Assembly: GCA_023407175.1 (NCBI GenBank)
Contig: JAEYMU010000042.1
Location: forward strand, 1-64,000
Reading direction: 5' to 3'
Source of the DNA: Bacillota bacterium
Lineage (GTDB): Bacteria; Bacillota_A; Clostridia; Lachnospirales; Lachnospiraceae
Length of the DNA: 64,000 nucleotides
The notes below the pieces were generated by a model. The model had not been told where the DNA came from, did no database searches, and saw nothing but the letters and a program-made list of their open reading frames with translations. The position numbers were made by a program, and so were the translations under genes. Of this stretch, positions 36,388 to 46,053 are shown piece after piece (positions within the stretch are counted from its first letter, which is position 1; each line of letters opens with the position of its first letter).

Positions 36388-36789
36388 ATGGATCATACGA
36401 TAAACTATTGTAAATATATTCTTGCATTGATAGGAGGTATTTTAGGCTGGGTTTTCGGAGGATTTAATTCTCTTATTTATGCGTTGATCGTATTTGTAGT
36501 GATTGATTACATTACGGGTATTTTATTGGCAATCCGGGATAAAAAGCTATCGAGTGAAATAGGCTATAAGGGTATTGTAAAAAAATTTTTGATCTTTTTG
36601 ATTGTATCCATGGGAAATATAATTGATAACTATATTCTTGGAACAGGAAGTTCTCTAAGAACGTTAATAATTACGTTTTACCTGGCGAATGAAGGGCTTA
36701 GTATATTAGAAAACGCCGGGCGGCTGGGCCTGCCGATTCCAGGAAAGCTGAAGGATGCTATACGAAATCTTAATAGCCGCAATGAATAG
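36388..36789 (+). CDS. phage-type holin (TcdE/UviB-like)
   Basis: A 133-residue protein of the phage holin 4 type with three hydrophobic stretches, a VVIDYITGILLAIRDKKLSSEIGYKGI middle segment (charged loop with D-Y-x-T-G and SxxGxKG) and ENAGRLGLPIPGKLKDAI at the C-terminus. TcdE, which releases C. difficile toxins, belongs to this type. Next to a TcdR-like sigma and an endolysin, its role is probably controlled release of a protein lacking a signal peptide. GGGAGG precedes the ATG. Confidence 0.87.
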   Translation: MDHTINYCKYILALIGGILGWVFGGFNSLIYALIVFVVIDYITGILLAIRDKKLSSEIGYKGIVKKFLIFLIVSMGNIIDNYILGTGSSLRTLIITFYLANEGLSILENAGRLGLPIPGKLKDAIRNLNSRNE

Positions 36790-36830
36790 TAAGATCATTC
36801 ATAATTGTGTCCAGGGATAGTTTTGCCTAT

Positions 36831-37403
36831 TTATATTTGAAGTTTAGTTATTGGAATGAACGGAGCAGGTGAGTCTGGATGCTCTCCAAGCATCTTCACC
36901 ATCCAGATCATATCGTACCAACTGCCGAATTTATAACCGCATTTCGTAAAGTGAGCTACCTTTGAATATCCCAGATGTTCATGAAAAGCCATGCTTGTAT
37001 TATCGAGATGCAAATCGTAAGCAGACATATACGCAATACATGCGTTTAGGTTGATAATATTCTGCCTTTTCAGAATATCCTCCAAAGCCAGATATAGCCT
37101 CTTACCCAGGCCTCTGCCTTTGCAATCCTGCTTCAAATATATTGTGGTTTCAACTGCCCAATTGTATGCTGCCCGTTCTTTGAACGCCGAGGCATAGGCA
37201 TAGCCGACAATACGTTCCTCTTCCAATGCAACAAGGTAGGGGTACCTTTGCAGCGTGTTTTGAATGCGTCGTGAAAACTCTGTAACAGACGGTATATCAT
37301 ATTCAAAGGTGATGGCAGTATCCGTTACATAGGGAGAATAAATTTCTAAAATCTCTTCTGCGTCCTCTTCTGTTGCCATCCTGATTGAGATCTCTGTGTT
37401 CAT
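36831..37403 (-). CDS. GNAT-family N-acetyltransferase (phosphinothricin acetyltransferase-like)
   Basis: A 190-residue GNAT protein: IRMATEEDAEEILEIYSPYV at the start, acetyl-CoA binding in CKGRGLGKRLY, and FHEHLGY with a C-terminal WYDMIWM. The pattern fits the PAT/YwnH subfamily that acetylates phosphinothricin, methionine sulfoximine or similar small amines. The Met at 37403 follows GAAGGG. It converges on the holin gene and shows no operon link. Confidence 0.87.
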   Translation of the reverse strand: MNTEISIRMATEEDAEEILEIYSPYVTDTAITFEYDIPSVTEFSRRIQNTLQRYPYLVALEEERIVGYAYASAFKERAAYNWAVETTIYLKQDCKGRGLGKRLYLALEDILKRQNIINLNACIAYMSAYDLHLDNTSMAFHEHLGYSKVAHFTKCGYKFGSWYDMIWMVKMLGEHPDSPAPFIPITKLQI

Positions 37404-37674
37404 TTTTGTGACCCTTCTTTCATATAATTGCAAACAAATGATAAACAATCAGTAGTTAAAATACTTGCTTATCGATACCTTATCATACCTTGCGGTATAA
37501 TTCCACTATCTTTAAGAAATTCCTTTTACCGTTCAAAAGGAGTTTGAAGAATGGGAAAAAATTAAAATCCGGAAAATTATCTCCAAAAGTTACATAAAAA
37601 TGAAACCGAGGAAGTATCTGCATCGTCTAATGGACGAGAACTTAAAATGAAACAAATATGAATGGAGGTATCTT

Positions 37675-39909
37675 ATGAAAAAATGTTTTGTTCTGCTGTT
37701 TTGCGGAATTTTATTAACCACCTTTACTCCGGTGGCAAGCTTTGCAGACACAGCAGCAACAGTAGATGCTGTGGCTGTTTCTGATGATAAGACAGTAGCG
37801 GACTCTGCTGAACCTACAGATGAGGCATTACAAAGTGCAATACTTGCGGTGAAAGGAAAGATTACAATTCCTGCGGAGTATTCCAAGTTCAACTATTATT
37901 TTTATGATTCCAGTGTTTATGCGAAGGCTTACTGGAACTTTTCCTGGTCAAACCCGGATGGCAATGCATATATTACGGTTACCTGCGATGTAGATAACCA
38001 CATTATCGGTTTTAACAAATATGACTATAATACAAAAAATAGCGGTATCGCAAAATATTTAAAGAGTGAGCTGGAGCCGGTTGCCGAGAGCTTTATCAAT
38101 AAAATCGCCCCGGAAACAAACGGATATCTGGAGTTAACCAGCTCTGAATATACCTATATCTACAGCGGTGACTATTCCTATACCTATCAGAGAGTATATA
38201 ACGGAGTAGCCTTCCCTGATAATACGGTTACCGTTAATGTCAACAGCGTTACCAAAGAGGTAACCTCCGTTTCCATCAACTGGCTGTATGATGCTTCCAT
38301 ACCCGCTGCAAAGGTGAATCTGACGAAGGAAGAGGCAGCAGCTTTGATTAAGAGCAATATGAAGATGAAGCTGGTTTATCGCTCCAACTATGCTTATATC
38401 TATGACAAGATAAGCAATACCGCCGCTAAGCAGGCATATCTGGTATATGAGCCGACGGAAAACTATATATCCGTGAATGCAAAGACTGGCGAAGTATATA
38501 AAACCCGTAATCAGTGGGTGGAGGCTACCTCGACGTCTGCAATGAATTCGGGTGCGGGCTATGCAAAGGATGAGGAAAGCTTGGCACAAGATTCAAACAG
38601 TACTGTGACCTTGACCGAGGATGAGATTAAGAAAATAGAGGAATTGAAGAACCTGATATCCAAGGCCAAGGCAATCAAGCTGATTACTGACAATACCAGC
38701 CTGTATAAGGACGATAATCTTACTAAGATTACGGCAAATCTGAATAAACAGGAAGATGCAACAGGAAAAGCTACCTATGTATGGAATATTAATTTAAGTG
38801 ACCCGAGAGAGACTACAGAAAAGGATTACTACAGGGGTTATGCTTATGCAACCGTTGATGCACAGACCGGTAAAATATTATCTTATTATGCCAGCGTGAA
38901 GGGGTATTACGATTCTGAAAAACAGAAATGGACTACTGTAAAGATTAAATACGATAAGGAGCAGAGCAGGGCGATTTTGGAGAAATTCCTGAATACCCAG
39001 GCAAAGAGCCGCTTCACTAATTCTGTTTTAGCCAGTGAATCAAATGATTATATTGCTTATTATCAGAAGGATGAGCCGGTATACGGCGGATATGCCTACA
39101 CCTATAACCGTGTGAATAAGGACATTGAATACCCGGATAACTATTTATATGGTGCAGTGGATGGCGTAACCGGTAAGATTTATTCCTTTAGCTCTTACTG
39201 GAATGATAATGTAACCTTCCAATCACCGGACAATATTATCTCTGCCGACCAGGCGATGGATTATTATCTTGGCCAGGAAGGCTATGGATTAAAATATGAA
39301 ATCAACCAGATTACCACGTATACAAGTGATAGCAGCAATTATTCGGTAAAGAATGAAATCAGACTGGTATACCGCCCGGACATCAGTCCTGCTTATATTT
39401 CTCCTTTTACCGGAGAGCAGTTGAACTATGATGGCACAGTATATACGAAAACAGTACCCTATGCCTATAAGGATATCACAGATACCGAGGCCAACAGGAA
39501 CATCCTGCTGCTGGCGGATATGAATATCGGCTTTGCGGGAGAGAATTTCCTTCCGAATCAGAATATCACAGCCGGTGAAATTAAAGAATTGCTGCAAGAT
39601 GTCGGCTACGGCTATAATACCATCAATACAGATGATAGTAAGCAGATTACCAGAGAGGAGATATCACAGCTTTTCATCAGCTGGCTTGGTCTGGATCAGC
39701 TGTCGAAGCTTAATATTTATACTACCGGCTTTGCAGATGAAGCATCCATTGATAAGCAATATGTGGGTGCGGTTGCGTTAGCAAAGGGTCTTGGAATTGT
39801 TACCGCAGATACTGCAGGTAATTTCAATCCGAAGAACAATGTTACCAGATATGATGCTGTCAATATGATTGTGAACTATATCACAGCACAACAAAAGGGT
39901 ATTTATTAA
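37675..39909 (+). CDS. exported YcdB/YcdC-like protein with C-terminal SLH-type repeats
   Basis: A 744-residue secreted protein. Signal peptide MKKCFVLLFCGILLTTFTPVASFA, then four long repeats of the PepSY-like/YcdB-YcdC type (each with a pattern like YAYATVDAQTGKILSYYAS, containing D-x-x-T-G-K/E). The last ~150 residues look like S-layer homology repeats (from about LADMNIGFAGENFLPNQNITAGEI), which would hold it to wall polymers. GGAGG precedes the ATG. The function of the YcdB/C repeats is unknown; protein-processing or inhibitor roles have been proposed for PepSY folds. Confidence 0.85.
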   Translation: MKKCFVLLFCGILLTTFTPVASFADTAATVDAVAVSDDKTVADSAEPTDEALQSAILAVKGKITIPAEYSKFNYYFYDSSVYAKAYWNFSWSNPDGNAYITVTCDVDNHIIGFNKYDYNTKNSGIAKYLKSELEPVAESFINKIAPETNGYLELTSSEYTYIYSGDYSYTYQRVYNGVAFPDNTVTVNVNSVTKEVTSVSINWLYDASIPAAKVNLTKEEAAALIKSNMKMKLVYRSNYAYIYDKISNTAAKQAYLVYEPTENYISVNAKTGEVYKTRNQWVEATSTSAMNSGAGYAKDEESLAQDSNSTVTLTEDEIKKIEELKNLISKAKAIKLITDNTSLYKDDNLTKITANLNKQEDATGKATYVWNINLSDPRETTEKDYYRGYAYATVDAQTGKILSYYASVKGYYDSEKQKWTTVKIKYDKEQSRAILEKFLNTQAKSRFTNSVLASESNDYIAYYQKDEPVYGGYAYTYNRVNKDIEYPDNYLYGAVDGVTGKIYSFSSYWNDNVTFQSPDNIISADQAMDYYLGQEGYGLKYEINQITTYTSDSSNYSVKNEIRLVYRPDISPAYISPFTGEQLNYDGTVYTKTVPYAYKDITDTEANRNILLLADMNIGFAGENFLPNQNITAGEIKELLQDVGYGYNTINTDDSKQITREEISQLFISWLGLDQLSKLNIYTTGFADEASIDKQYVGAVALAKGLGIVTADTAGNFNPKNNVTRYDAVNMIVNYITAQQKGIY

Positions 39910-39914
39910 AAATG

Positions 39915-39966
39915 AGGCCGTTATGGATAAAATCCCAGGGAGATTATCCATAGCGGCCTTGTTTTT
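39915..39966. terminator. bidirectional terminator between the SLH protein and aminotransferase genes
   Basis: A 16-bp stem (39915-39930 with 39944-39959, one G-U) followed by a T-run, between convergent genes. Confidence 0.85.
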
Positions 39967-39990
39967 TGCAGAGCAATATGTTATACCGGC

Positions 39991-41172
39991 TTAAGCATAT
40001 TGCTGCAGGATTGCTCCTAATCTTTTGATACCTTCTTCGATGGTGGCCGCATCGGAATTCGTATAATTAAGGCGAAGTGTATTAACCCTTTCCCTGCCGG
40101 GATAGAAGGGATCACCGGGTACAAACAGAACCCTTTCCCTGGTGGACTCCTTCAGCAAATCAATAGCAGCCAGCCCATTATGGAGTGTTACCCAGAGAAA
40201 CATGCCGCCAAGGGGAGTGGTATGTGTTGCATAAGCGGGAAAATACCGGTCCATGGCGTCCAGCATGGCCTGGCACTGCTTTCGGTAAAGCTCTTTGATC
40301 TTTTCAATATGCTTCTCGTAATCGTTATGCTTCAGATAATCATAGATCAGATATTGTGCAAAAATATTGGTATGAAGATCGGCCCCCTGCTTTGCCGTAT
40401 TCAGGTAATTCATTAGGGTTTTATTCTTTGTGCAGATATAGCCAAGCCGCATACCGGGTGTAACGGTTTTGGAAAAGGTTCCAAACAATACGCTGTATTC
40501 CAGCTTGTCAGCTCCGATATAGGGAAGGGCTTCCCCTTCGAAGCAAAGCTCGCTGTAGGGATCATCCTCCACCAGAACTACCTGGTATTTCTCAAGGATA
40601 CTGCCTATGAGGCGTCTTTTTTCAGCGCTGTAGGAAAGCCCTGTAGGATTCTGGTAATTAGGTACACTGTAGAATACCTTAACCCTGCGGGTGCGAAGAA
40701 CCTGCTCCAGGACCGCGGGATTAACTCCGTCCTCCTCCAGAGGGAGGGGAATAAATTCAGGCTCATATAGGGAAAAGGCCTGTATAGCACCCAGATAACC
40801 GGGCTCTTCTATAAGAATGCCGTCCCCTTTGTTGATTAATATTTTGCCGATCAGGTCCAGACCCTGCTGTGAACCGGTGGTTATCATAATGTCCTCCGGC
40901 GTAAATTTAAGATCAAATCTTTTCTCATACCGGTCTGCAATATATTGCCGTAAGGGAAGATACCCCTCTGTTGTGGAATATTGAAAAACCTTGTCCTTAT
41001 TGTCCGCTATAATCCGCTCGCAGGATTGGGATAGTTCTTCAAGCGGGAAGGAAATCGGGTTTGGAAGTCCTCCGGCAAAGGAAATCATATCCTTGGCCTC
41101 GGTTACCTTAAGTATTTCTCGGGTAAAGGAGGGCTTTGTCCTTAGGATTCTGTCTGAATAGAAATCTTTCAT
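39991..41172 (-). CDS. PLP-dependent aminotransferase (class I/II, 2-aminoadipate type)
   Basis: A 393-residue fold-type I aminotransferase with N-terminal SFAGGLPNPISFP, TTGSQQGLDLI, the PLP-ring region NYQNPTG and the catalytic lysine in FGTFSKTVTPGMRLGY. The subfamily includes LysN and broad-specificity amino acid transaminases. Start at 41172 behind GAAAGGTGT. A MocR-type regulator is divergently transcribed from the shared promoter region, which usually means regulation of this gene. Confidence 0.88.
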   Translation of the reverse strand: MKDFYSDRILRTKPSFTREILKVTEAKDMISFAGGLPNPISFPLEELSQSCERIIADNKDKVFQYSTTEGYLPLRQYIADRYEKRFDLKFTPEDIMITTGSQQGLDLIGKILINKGDGILIEEPGYLGAIQAFSLYEPEFIPLPLEEDGVNPAVLEQVLRTRRVKVFYSVPNYQNPTGLSYSAEKRRLIGSILEKYQVVLVEDDPYSELCFEGEALPYIGADKLEYSVLFGTFSKTVTPGMRLGYICTKNKTLMNYLNTAKQGADLHTNIFAQYLIYDYLKHNDYEKHIEKIKELYRKQCQAMLDAMDRYFPAYATHTTPLGGMFLWVTLHNGLAAIDLLKESTRERVLFVPGDPFYPGRERVNTLRLNYTNSDAATIEEGIKRLGAILQQYA

Positions 41173-41322
41173 GGGCACACACCTTTCTTAAGACAATCAG
41201 TAAACGTTACGAATGCGTCTTTGCATTTGATGTAGGTATGCGCACCCGTTATGGAAACGTTGTACGAAGAATTGTTCTGAATTGTAATAGAATTTTTCAA
41301 ATTATATCATTGCAATTTGATA

Positions 41323-41344
41323 CATACAATGATAAAATTGTATG
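41323..41344. promoter_or_regulatory. palindromic operator between aminotransferase and MocR genes
   Basis: CATACAAT (41323-41330), 6 nt, ATTGTATG (41337-41344), a perfect 8-bp palindrome. Short runs like GCAATTTGATA and CAATTTGCATTTGATA surround it and form imperfect repeats. It lies between divergent genes and immediately upstream of the MocR gene, so it is the most likely MocR binding site. Confidence 0.55.
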
Positions 41345-41376
41345 CAAAACAATTTGCATTTGATAGGGAGGTCAAT

Positions 41377-42783
41377 ATGCCGGTTAATTCCTTTGATCAT
41401 TATCCGATGAGCTGGAAGCCCAAGCTTTCCGGTGCTTCAGGCCCGATTTATAAAGTGTTGGCAGGAATGCTGGAAGAGGATATCAAAAGCGGAGAGCTGC
41501 TGCCGGGAACCAAGCTTCCGCCGCAGAGAGAGCTTGCAGACTATCTTGATATTAACTTAAGTACCATATCCAGAGCCTTTAAGCTGTGCGAGCAGAAAGG
41601 GCTGATCTGTGCCACCATCGGTAATGGAACCTATGTCACCTCCGATGCAGGAACCAACCATATCCTGGGTCCAACTCCAGAGCATCTTCAGATGATAGAG
41701 ATGGGGGCAATCCTGCCGCACTCCATGCCGAACAGGACCTTAACGGATTATATCCAGAAGCTCCTTTCGGAGCCGGAGTCAGAGAAGCTATTCCAATATG
41801 GAACACCGGGAGGCAGTACCTGGCAGAGGGAGACGGCGGTAAAATGGATTGGGAAGACGGGCTATCAGATAGCTCCCGAACAGGTGATATTCTCCGCAGG
41901 CGGACAGAATGCCCTTGCGGCGGTGCTGGCTTCCCTTTTTAAGGCAGGGGATAAAATAGGAACTGATCCTTTAACCTATCCGGGGATTAAAACTACCGCC
42001 AAGATGCTTGGAATTCAACTGGTTCCAATTGAGTGGAAGGGGAATGAGATTACACAGGAGGGGCTTTTGAATGCAATTAAGAATGATAAGATCAAAGGAC
42101 TTTATCTCATACCTGATTTTCATAACCCGACAACACATGTTATGAGTTTGAAAACCCGTAAGATGATAGCGGAGATTGCAAAGCAGCAGTCCGTCATAGT
42201 GATTGAGGATGCGATCAACAGCCTCTTACAGGAGAGAATATTGCCGCCGGTAGCTGCCTTTGCCCCGGAGCAGACGATTTATATCATAAGCCTCTCCAAG
42301 ATAATCTCCCCGGGACTGCGCCTTGCCTATGTGGCAGCGCCGGAGGTCTATTATAAGGACATCTATACCGGCATTTATAATATGAACATATCCATCTCTC
42401 CCTTTGTTCTGGAGCTTGCGGCAAGACTGATCCATACCGGACTTGCGGACAAAATTGCGGGAGAGCGCCGGCAATATACGCTGGAGCAGAACAGGGTTGT
42501 TGCTGCAAACTTAGGTAATTATGAAATCTATGGCGAGGAGGAATGCCCTTTTCGATGGGTTATCCTTCCCGAAGCCTTTACCGGAAAAAGCTTTGAAATC
42601 TGTGCCAGGAATGAAGGGGTTCAGGTCTATTCGGGAGAGCGCTTTCTGGTTGGCAATTCTGCAGACCGGCGTGCCGTAAGAATTTCAGTGACGGCTGCAA
42701 GGAATCCTGCGGAATTTGAGGAAGGGATTCGTATATTAAAGCGCATTTTAGAAAGCGAAGATAAGACGGAGCTGCTTTTATAA
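41377..42783 (+). CDS. MocR-type (GntR-aminotransferase) transcriptional regulator
   Basis: A 468-residue regulator. An N-terminal GntR winged helix (PGTKLPPQRELADYLDINLSTISRAFKLCEQKGLI, residues about 40-80) is joined to a full class I aminotransferase-like domain with FHNPTTHVM (PLP-ring binding) and SLSKIISPGLRLAY (the Schiff-base lysine). MocR proteins sense pyridoxal phosphate or an amino acid adduct. The real start is 41377 after GGGAGG, not the long upstream frame. It is divergent from the aminotransferase gene. Confidence 0.88.
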   Translation: MPVNSFDHYPMSWKPKLSGASGPIYKVLAGMLEEDIKSGELLPGTKLPPQRELADYLDINLSTISRAFKLCEQKGLICATIGNGTYVTSDAGTNHILGPTPEHLQMIEMGAILPHSMPNRTLTDYIQKLLSEPESEKLFQYGTPGGSTWQRETAVKWIGKTGYQIAPEQVIFSAGGQNALAAVLASLFKAGDKIGTDPLTYPGIKTTAKMLGIQLVPIEWKGNEITQEGLLNAIKNDKIKGLYLIPDFHNPTTHVMSLKTRKMIAEIAKQQSVIVIEDAINSLLQERILPPVAAFAPEQTIYIISLSKIISPGLRLAYVAAPEVYYKDIYTGIYNMNISISPFVLELAARLIHTGLADKIAGERRQYTLEQNRVVAANLGNYEIYGEEECPFRWVILPEAFTGKSFEICARNEGVQVYSGERFLVGNSADRRAVRISVTAARNPAEFEEGIRILKRILESEDKTELLL

Positions 42784-42828
42784 AGAAGAGCTTGCCCAAA
42801 TAGAGTGGATTTTTCTACAAAATAAAAA

Positions 42829-42866
42829 GCACCTGGTCCTGTGGGTTGGGCAGGAACAGGTGTTGC
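42829..42866 (-). terminator. terminator of rpsT
   Basis: An imperfect stem-loop (AGCACCTGGTCCTG with CAGGAACAGGTGTTGCT) read on the minus strand and followed by a T-rich stretch, immediately after the rpsT stop. Confidence 0.7.
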
Positions 42867-42883
42867 TATTGTGCTCTGAACTA

Positions 42884-43147
42884 TTATGCAATATTATTAA
42901 CAGCCTTGGTTATACGGGATACTTTTCTTGCAGCGGTATTCTTGTGATAGATACCCTTGGAAGAAGCCTTGTCGATTTCAGAAACTGCGTCAATTAAGGT
43001 AGTCTTAGCAAGTTCCTTATCGCCTGTAGCAACAGCAGCATCAACCTTCTTTATAACTGTCTTAACCTTAGACTTGATTTGCTTATTTCTGGCAGCCTTG
43101 GTTGCATTAACCAGGATTCTCTTCTTAGCAGACTTTATATTAGCCAT
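42884..43147 (-). CDS. rpsT: 30S ribosomal protein S20
   Basis: A primary 16S rRNA-binding ribosomal protein of 87 residues, very basic, all-helical, starting MANIKSAKKRILVNATKAA, the conserved S20 opening. The ATG follows GGAGGTG. As in many Firmicutes it lies divergently next to gpr. Confidence 0.97.
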   Translation of the reverse strand: MANIKSAKKRILVNATKAARNKQIKSKVKTVIKKVDAAVATGDKELAKTTLIDAVSEIDKASSKGIYHKNTAARKVSRITKAVNNIA

Positions 43148-43382
43148 TCGTACACCTCCAATATATAATATAATTCAACCGCCTTACAGGGACACCAAAG
43201 TGAGAGTGAGGTGCAGACCTGCTTTTGGTTGCTCGTATACTTGTTTCATTAAATCCGGACACGGACGCTCTAATGGAAACATACTATTATATAGTAGTCG
43301 ATAGGTTTTGTTCTGTCAATACATATTTTTAAAAACTTTGCAAAAAATAAATCTAAAATATGATTGTTTGGAGGAAAATAAA

Positions 43383-44297
43383 TTGAATCAGAAGATCAGA
43401 ACAGACCTTGCATTAGAAGCCAGAGAAAGCTTTCCCGAGGATGATGTGGAGATACAGGGAGTTATTTTGACCGAGGATTATGATAAAAAGAATAAAATCA
43501 GGGTTTCAACTGTTGTGATTAAGGATGAACGGGGGGCCAAGGCCATGCAAAAACCAATCGGGACCTACATCACAATTGAAGCCCCTGATATTGATAAAGC
43601 GGATGAAAGCTATTGTAAGCCGGTATCTGAGGAGATTGCCAAGCATTTGAAAAAGCTGGCAGGGGATTTGAATAAGGAAGAAATTCTTATCGTAGGCCTA
43701 GGGAACCGGGAGGTTACTCCGGATGCCTTAGGCCCCCAGGTAGTGGATAATTTGTTCATTACCAGACATTTGATCAAGGAATACGGCAAGGAATTTAAGG
43801 AGAAGCATCAGCTTGGCAGTATCAGCGCCATTTCTCCGGGAGTAATGGCACAAACCGGCATGGAAACAGTAGAAATATTGAAGGGTATCATTAAGGAAAC
43901 CAGCCCGAAGCTTCTTATTGTAATAGATGCCTTAGCCTCCCGAAGTGTAAGCCGGGTGAATACAACAATCCAGCTTACGGATACGGGTATCAGTCCGGGC
44001 TCCGGGGTAGGAAACAACCGTAAGGCTATCAATGAAGAAAGCCTTGGAACAAAGGTAATTGCCCTTGGCGTGCCTACCGTCGTGGACGCTGCAACAATTG
44101 TTGCGGATACCCTGACCAGCTATATGCAAAAGAGCGGCTTTGGGGAAGAGGATATTGATAAATTCATATCTGAGATACGGGAGCAGCAGATTGACAATAT
44201 GTTCGTTACGCCAAAAAACATCGATGAATCGGTCAAGCGGATCAGCTATACGGTATCCGAGGCCCTGAATTCCTGCTTTGCGGCATCGATGCTGTAG
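43383..44297 (+). CDS. gpr: germination protease (spore endopeptidase GPR)
   Basis: Degrades small acid-soluble proteins when spores germinate; made as a zymogen in the forespore. The 304-residue protein starts with TTG at 43383, well spaced behind GGAGG. It shows the A25-family opening IRTDLALEARE, GLGNREVTPDALGPQVVD, SAISPGVMAQTGMET and VIDALASRS; the cluster of conserved Asp residues is the proposed active site. The first dozen residues are the likely pro-segment. The following spoIIP is the usual neighbour. Confidence 0.95.
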   Translation: MNQKIRTDLALEARESFPEDDVEIQGVILTEDYDKKNKIRVSTVVIKDERGAKAMQKPIGTYITIEAPDIDKADESYCKPVSEEIAKHLKKLAGDLNKEEILIVGLGNREVTPDALGPQVVDNLFITRHLIKEYGKEFKEKHQLGSISAISPGVMAQTGMETVEILKGIIKETSPKLLIVIDALASRSVSRVNTTIQLTDTGISPGSGVGNNRKAINEESLGTKVIALGVPTVVDAATIVADTLTSYMQKSGFGEEDIDKFISEIREQQIDNMFVTPKNIDESVKRISYTVSEALNSCFAASML

Positions 44298-44433
44298 CAG
44301 CAGACGAAGGAGAAGCTCTATAAAAGACCGGGGAAGCGAAGGTGGGTAAGCAATCCGGGGTAATAAAAACAAGCCTATTGAATATAATGAATCAGGCAGG
44401 ATGATATTGCCGATCTATTATATGGAGGCAGTA

Positions 44434-45792
44434 ATGAGAAAAAATCACAGCAGGCTGAGTAAGCGAATATTCAAAATCATCTGGTCCGGAATCCTTCTGG
44501 TATCCTTATATCTTATATTCAGCTTCGCAGCATTATCCTTTTCCGGTAATGTTGGCCAAGCTGATGCTAAGCTTACGGATACCATATTTTCCGGACTGTG
44601 TAAGAAGGTGATGGAGGAAGGCGCAGCGCTGATCGGCTATAGTGCAAGAGAGGAGCAGGCGGATTTTCCGATCGCATTTTTGGATGCGAGGCTGGCATTG
44701 CAAAATTATGCCGGAGATTCGGCTGTATGGACAGCAAGGGCAGAGGCGAATACCACGCAAAGCAGCGGGATAGTTTCCGCAGATGCAGCGGTAGAAGTTA
44801 TGAATACAAAGGATGTTGTGAATCAACTGGGCTACTATGAGATTTCAGAGCAATATGTAAGCAAGGAATATATACTGACCAATGGAGCAGTCTACGACAG
44901 TCTCATGGCAGGGGACGTTTCTTTGACAGATCAGACAGACCAGTTGCAGGTGGATAGTGAGGAAGGAGAAGTATACTACGAGGATGAAAATGCAGCAGAC
45001 GATTCACAGACGGTCAGTGCTGACGGAGCGGTAAAATATACGCTGGATCAGCTTAGGGACACGAGTTTCCTGGTCAGTAAATTTTATATTGTAGATTCCT
45101 CCACCAAGATTACAAATTCATTATTTGACGCCGATAAGCTCATGGGTACGGATATGACCATAAAGCAGGAGAACGATAAGCCCCAGATTCTAATTTATCA
45201 TACCCATTCACAGGAGGCATTTATAGACAGTCGGGCCAATCATCCGGAGGATACGGTAGTAGGTGTCGGAACCTATCTTGCTGAAATCCTTGAGGAGGAT
45301 TATGGCTATAATGTAATTCATGATAAAACCACCTATGATATCGTGGACGGAAAGCTGAACCGCAATGTTGCTTACACTAAGGCAGAGGATGGACTGGATA
45401 AAATCCTGGGGGAAAACCCAACCATAGAAGTAGTAATCGATTTACATAGAGATGACGGAGCGGCACGTAACGTCATGATAGATGGGAAAGAGACGGCAAG
45501 AGTCATGTTATTCAACGGGCTTAGCAGGGACCAGAATGGGCCGATTACCTATTTAAACAACCCCAATTTGCAGGATAATCTGGCCTTCAGCTTCCAGCTC
45601 CAGCTAAAATCCTATGAGCTGTATCCGGGACTATTTTGTAAGAATTATCTGAAAAGCTACCGTTATAACCTTCATGTCAGACCAAAAAGCCTGCTGGTTG
45701 AGCTTGGAACGGATGAAAATACACTGGAGTCGGCAAAAAACGCAATGGTACCTTTTGCAAAGATACTGGACACGGTATTGAAGGGAGAATAA
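44434..45792 (+). CDS. spoIIP: stage II sporulation protein P
   Basis: A membrane-anchored peptidoglycan amidase/endopeptidase of the DMP engulfment complex, acting at the septum with SpoIID and SpoIIM. 452 residues: an N-terminal signal-anchor helix (IFKIIWSGILLVSLYLIF), a variable region, then the catalytic domain with ILIYHTHSQEAF (metal-binding His), VVIDLHRDD and VELGTDENT (Glu). ATG at 44434 follows GGAGG. Placed between gpr and lepA as in most spore formers. Confidence 0.95.
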   Translation: MRKNHSRLSKRIFKIIWSGILLVSLYLIFSFAALSFSGNVGQADAKLTDTIFSGLCKKVMEEGAALIGYSAREEQADFPIAFLDARLALQNYAGDSAVWTARAEANTTQSSGIVSADAAVEVMNTKDVVNQLGYYEISEQYVSKEYILTNGAVYDSLMAGDVSLTDQTDQLQVDSEEGEVYYEDENAADDSQTVSADGAVKYTLDQLRDTSFLVSKFYIVDSSTKITNSLFDADKLMGTDMTIKQENDKPQILIYHTHSQEAFIDSRANHPEDTVVGVGTYLAEILEEDYGYNVIHDKTTYDIVDGKLNRNVAYTKAEDGLDKILGENPTIEVVIDLHRDDGAARNVMIDGKETARVMLFNGLSRDQNGPITYLNNPNLQDNLAFSFQLQLKSYELYPGLFCKNYLKSYRYNLHVRPKSLLVELGTDENTLESAKNAMVPFAKILDTVLKGE

Positions 45793-45793
45793 C

Positions 45794-45966
45794 GTTACTG
45801 TTCACAGGTGACGACCGCGACGTGTTTTTTGTGAGTGCAGCGAAGCGAAAGTCACAGAAAACCGGAGAATTGCAGCGCCAAAACGCTGATTTTGCGTTTT
45901 GTGTGCATCGCGAAGCGTGTTATTGTTCACGGAACTGCTGCTTTTTGCAGAGGAGTGAACAGTAAC
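45794..45966. repeat. GC-rich palindromic element between spoIIP and lepA
   Basis: The ends are a perfect 12-bp inverted repeat, GTTACTGTTCAC (45794-45805) and GTGAACAGTAAC (45955-45966). TGTTCAC also recurs at 45923-45929 and pairs with the same right arm to form a smaller hairpin around a TGCTGC...GCAG stem; GCGAAGCG occurs twice inside. It is unlike the surrounding AT-rich spacers. A REP- or MITE-like dispersed repeat is the likely explanation; copies elsewhere in the genome would confirm it. Confidence 0.6.
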
Positions 45967-46053
45967 AGAATAACAGAAAACTCACTATCTTGCCACTTGG
46001 AAAACGTTGTGTTATAATCAAACAGTTCCTATAATATACCTAGGAGGATTAAC

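Noticed and set aside
34631..36789. Prophage
   Set aside because: Endolysin and holin are phage-type, but no capsid, tail, terminase or integrase genes are in the neighbourhood.
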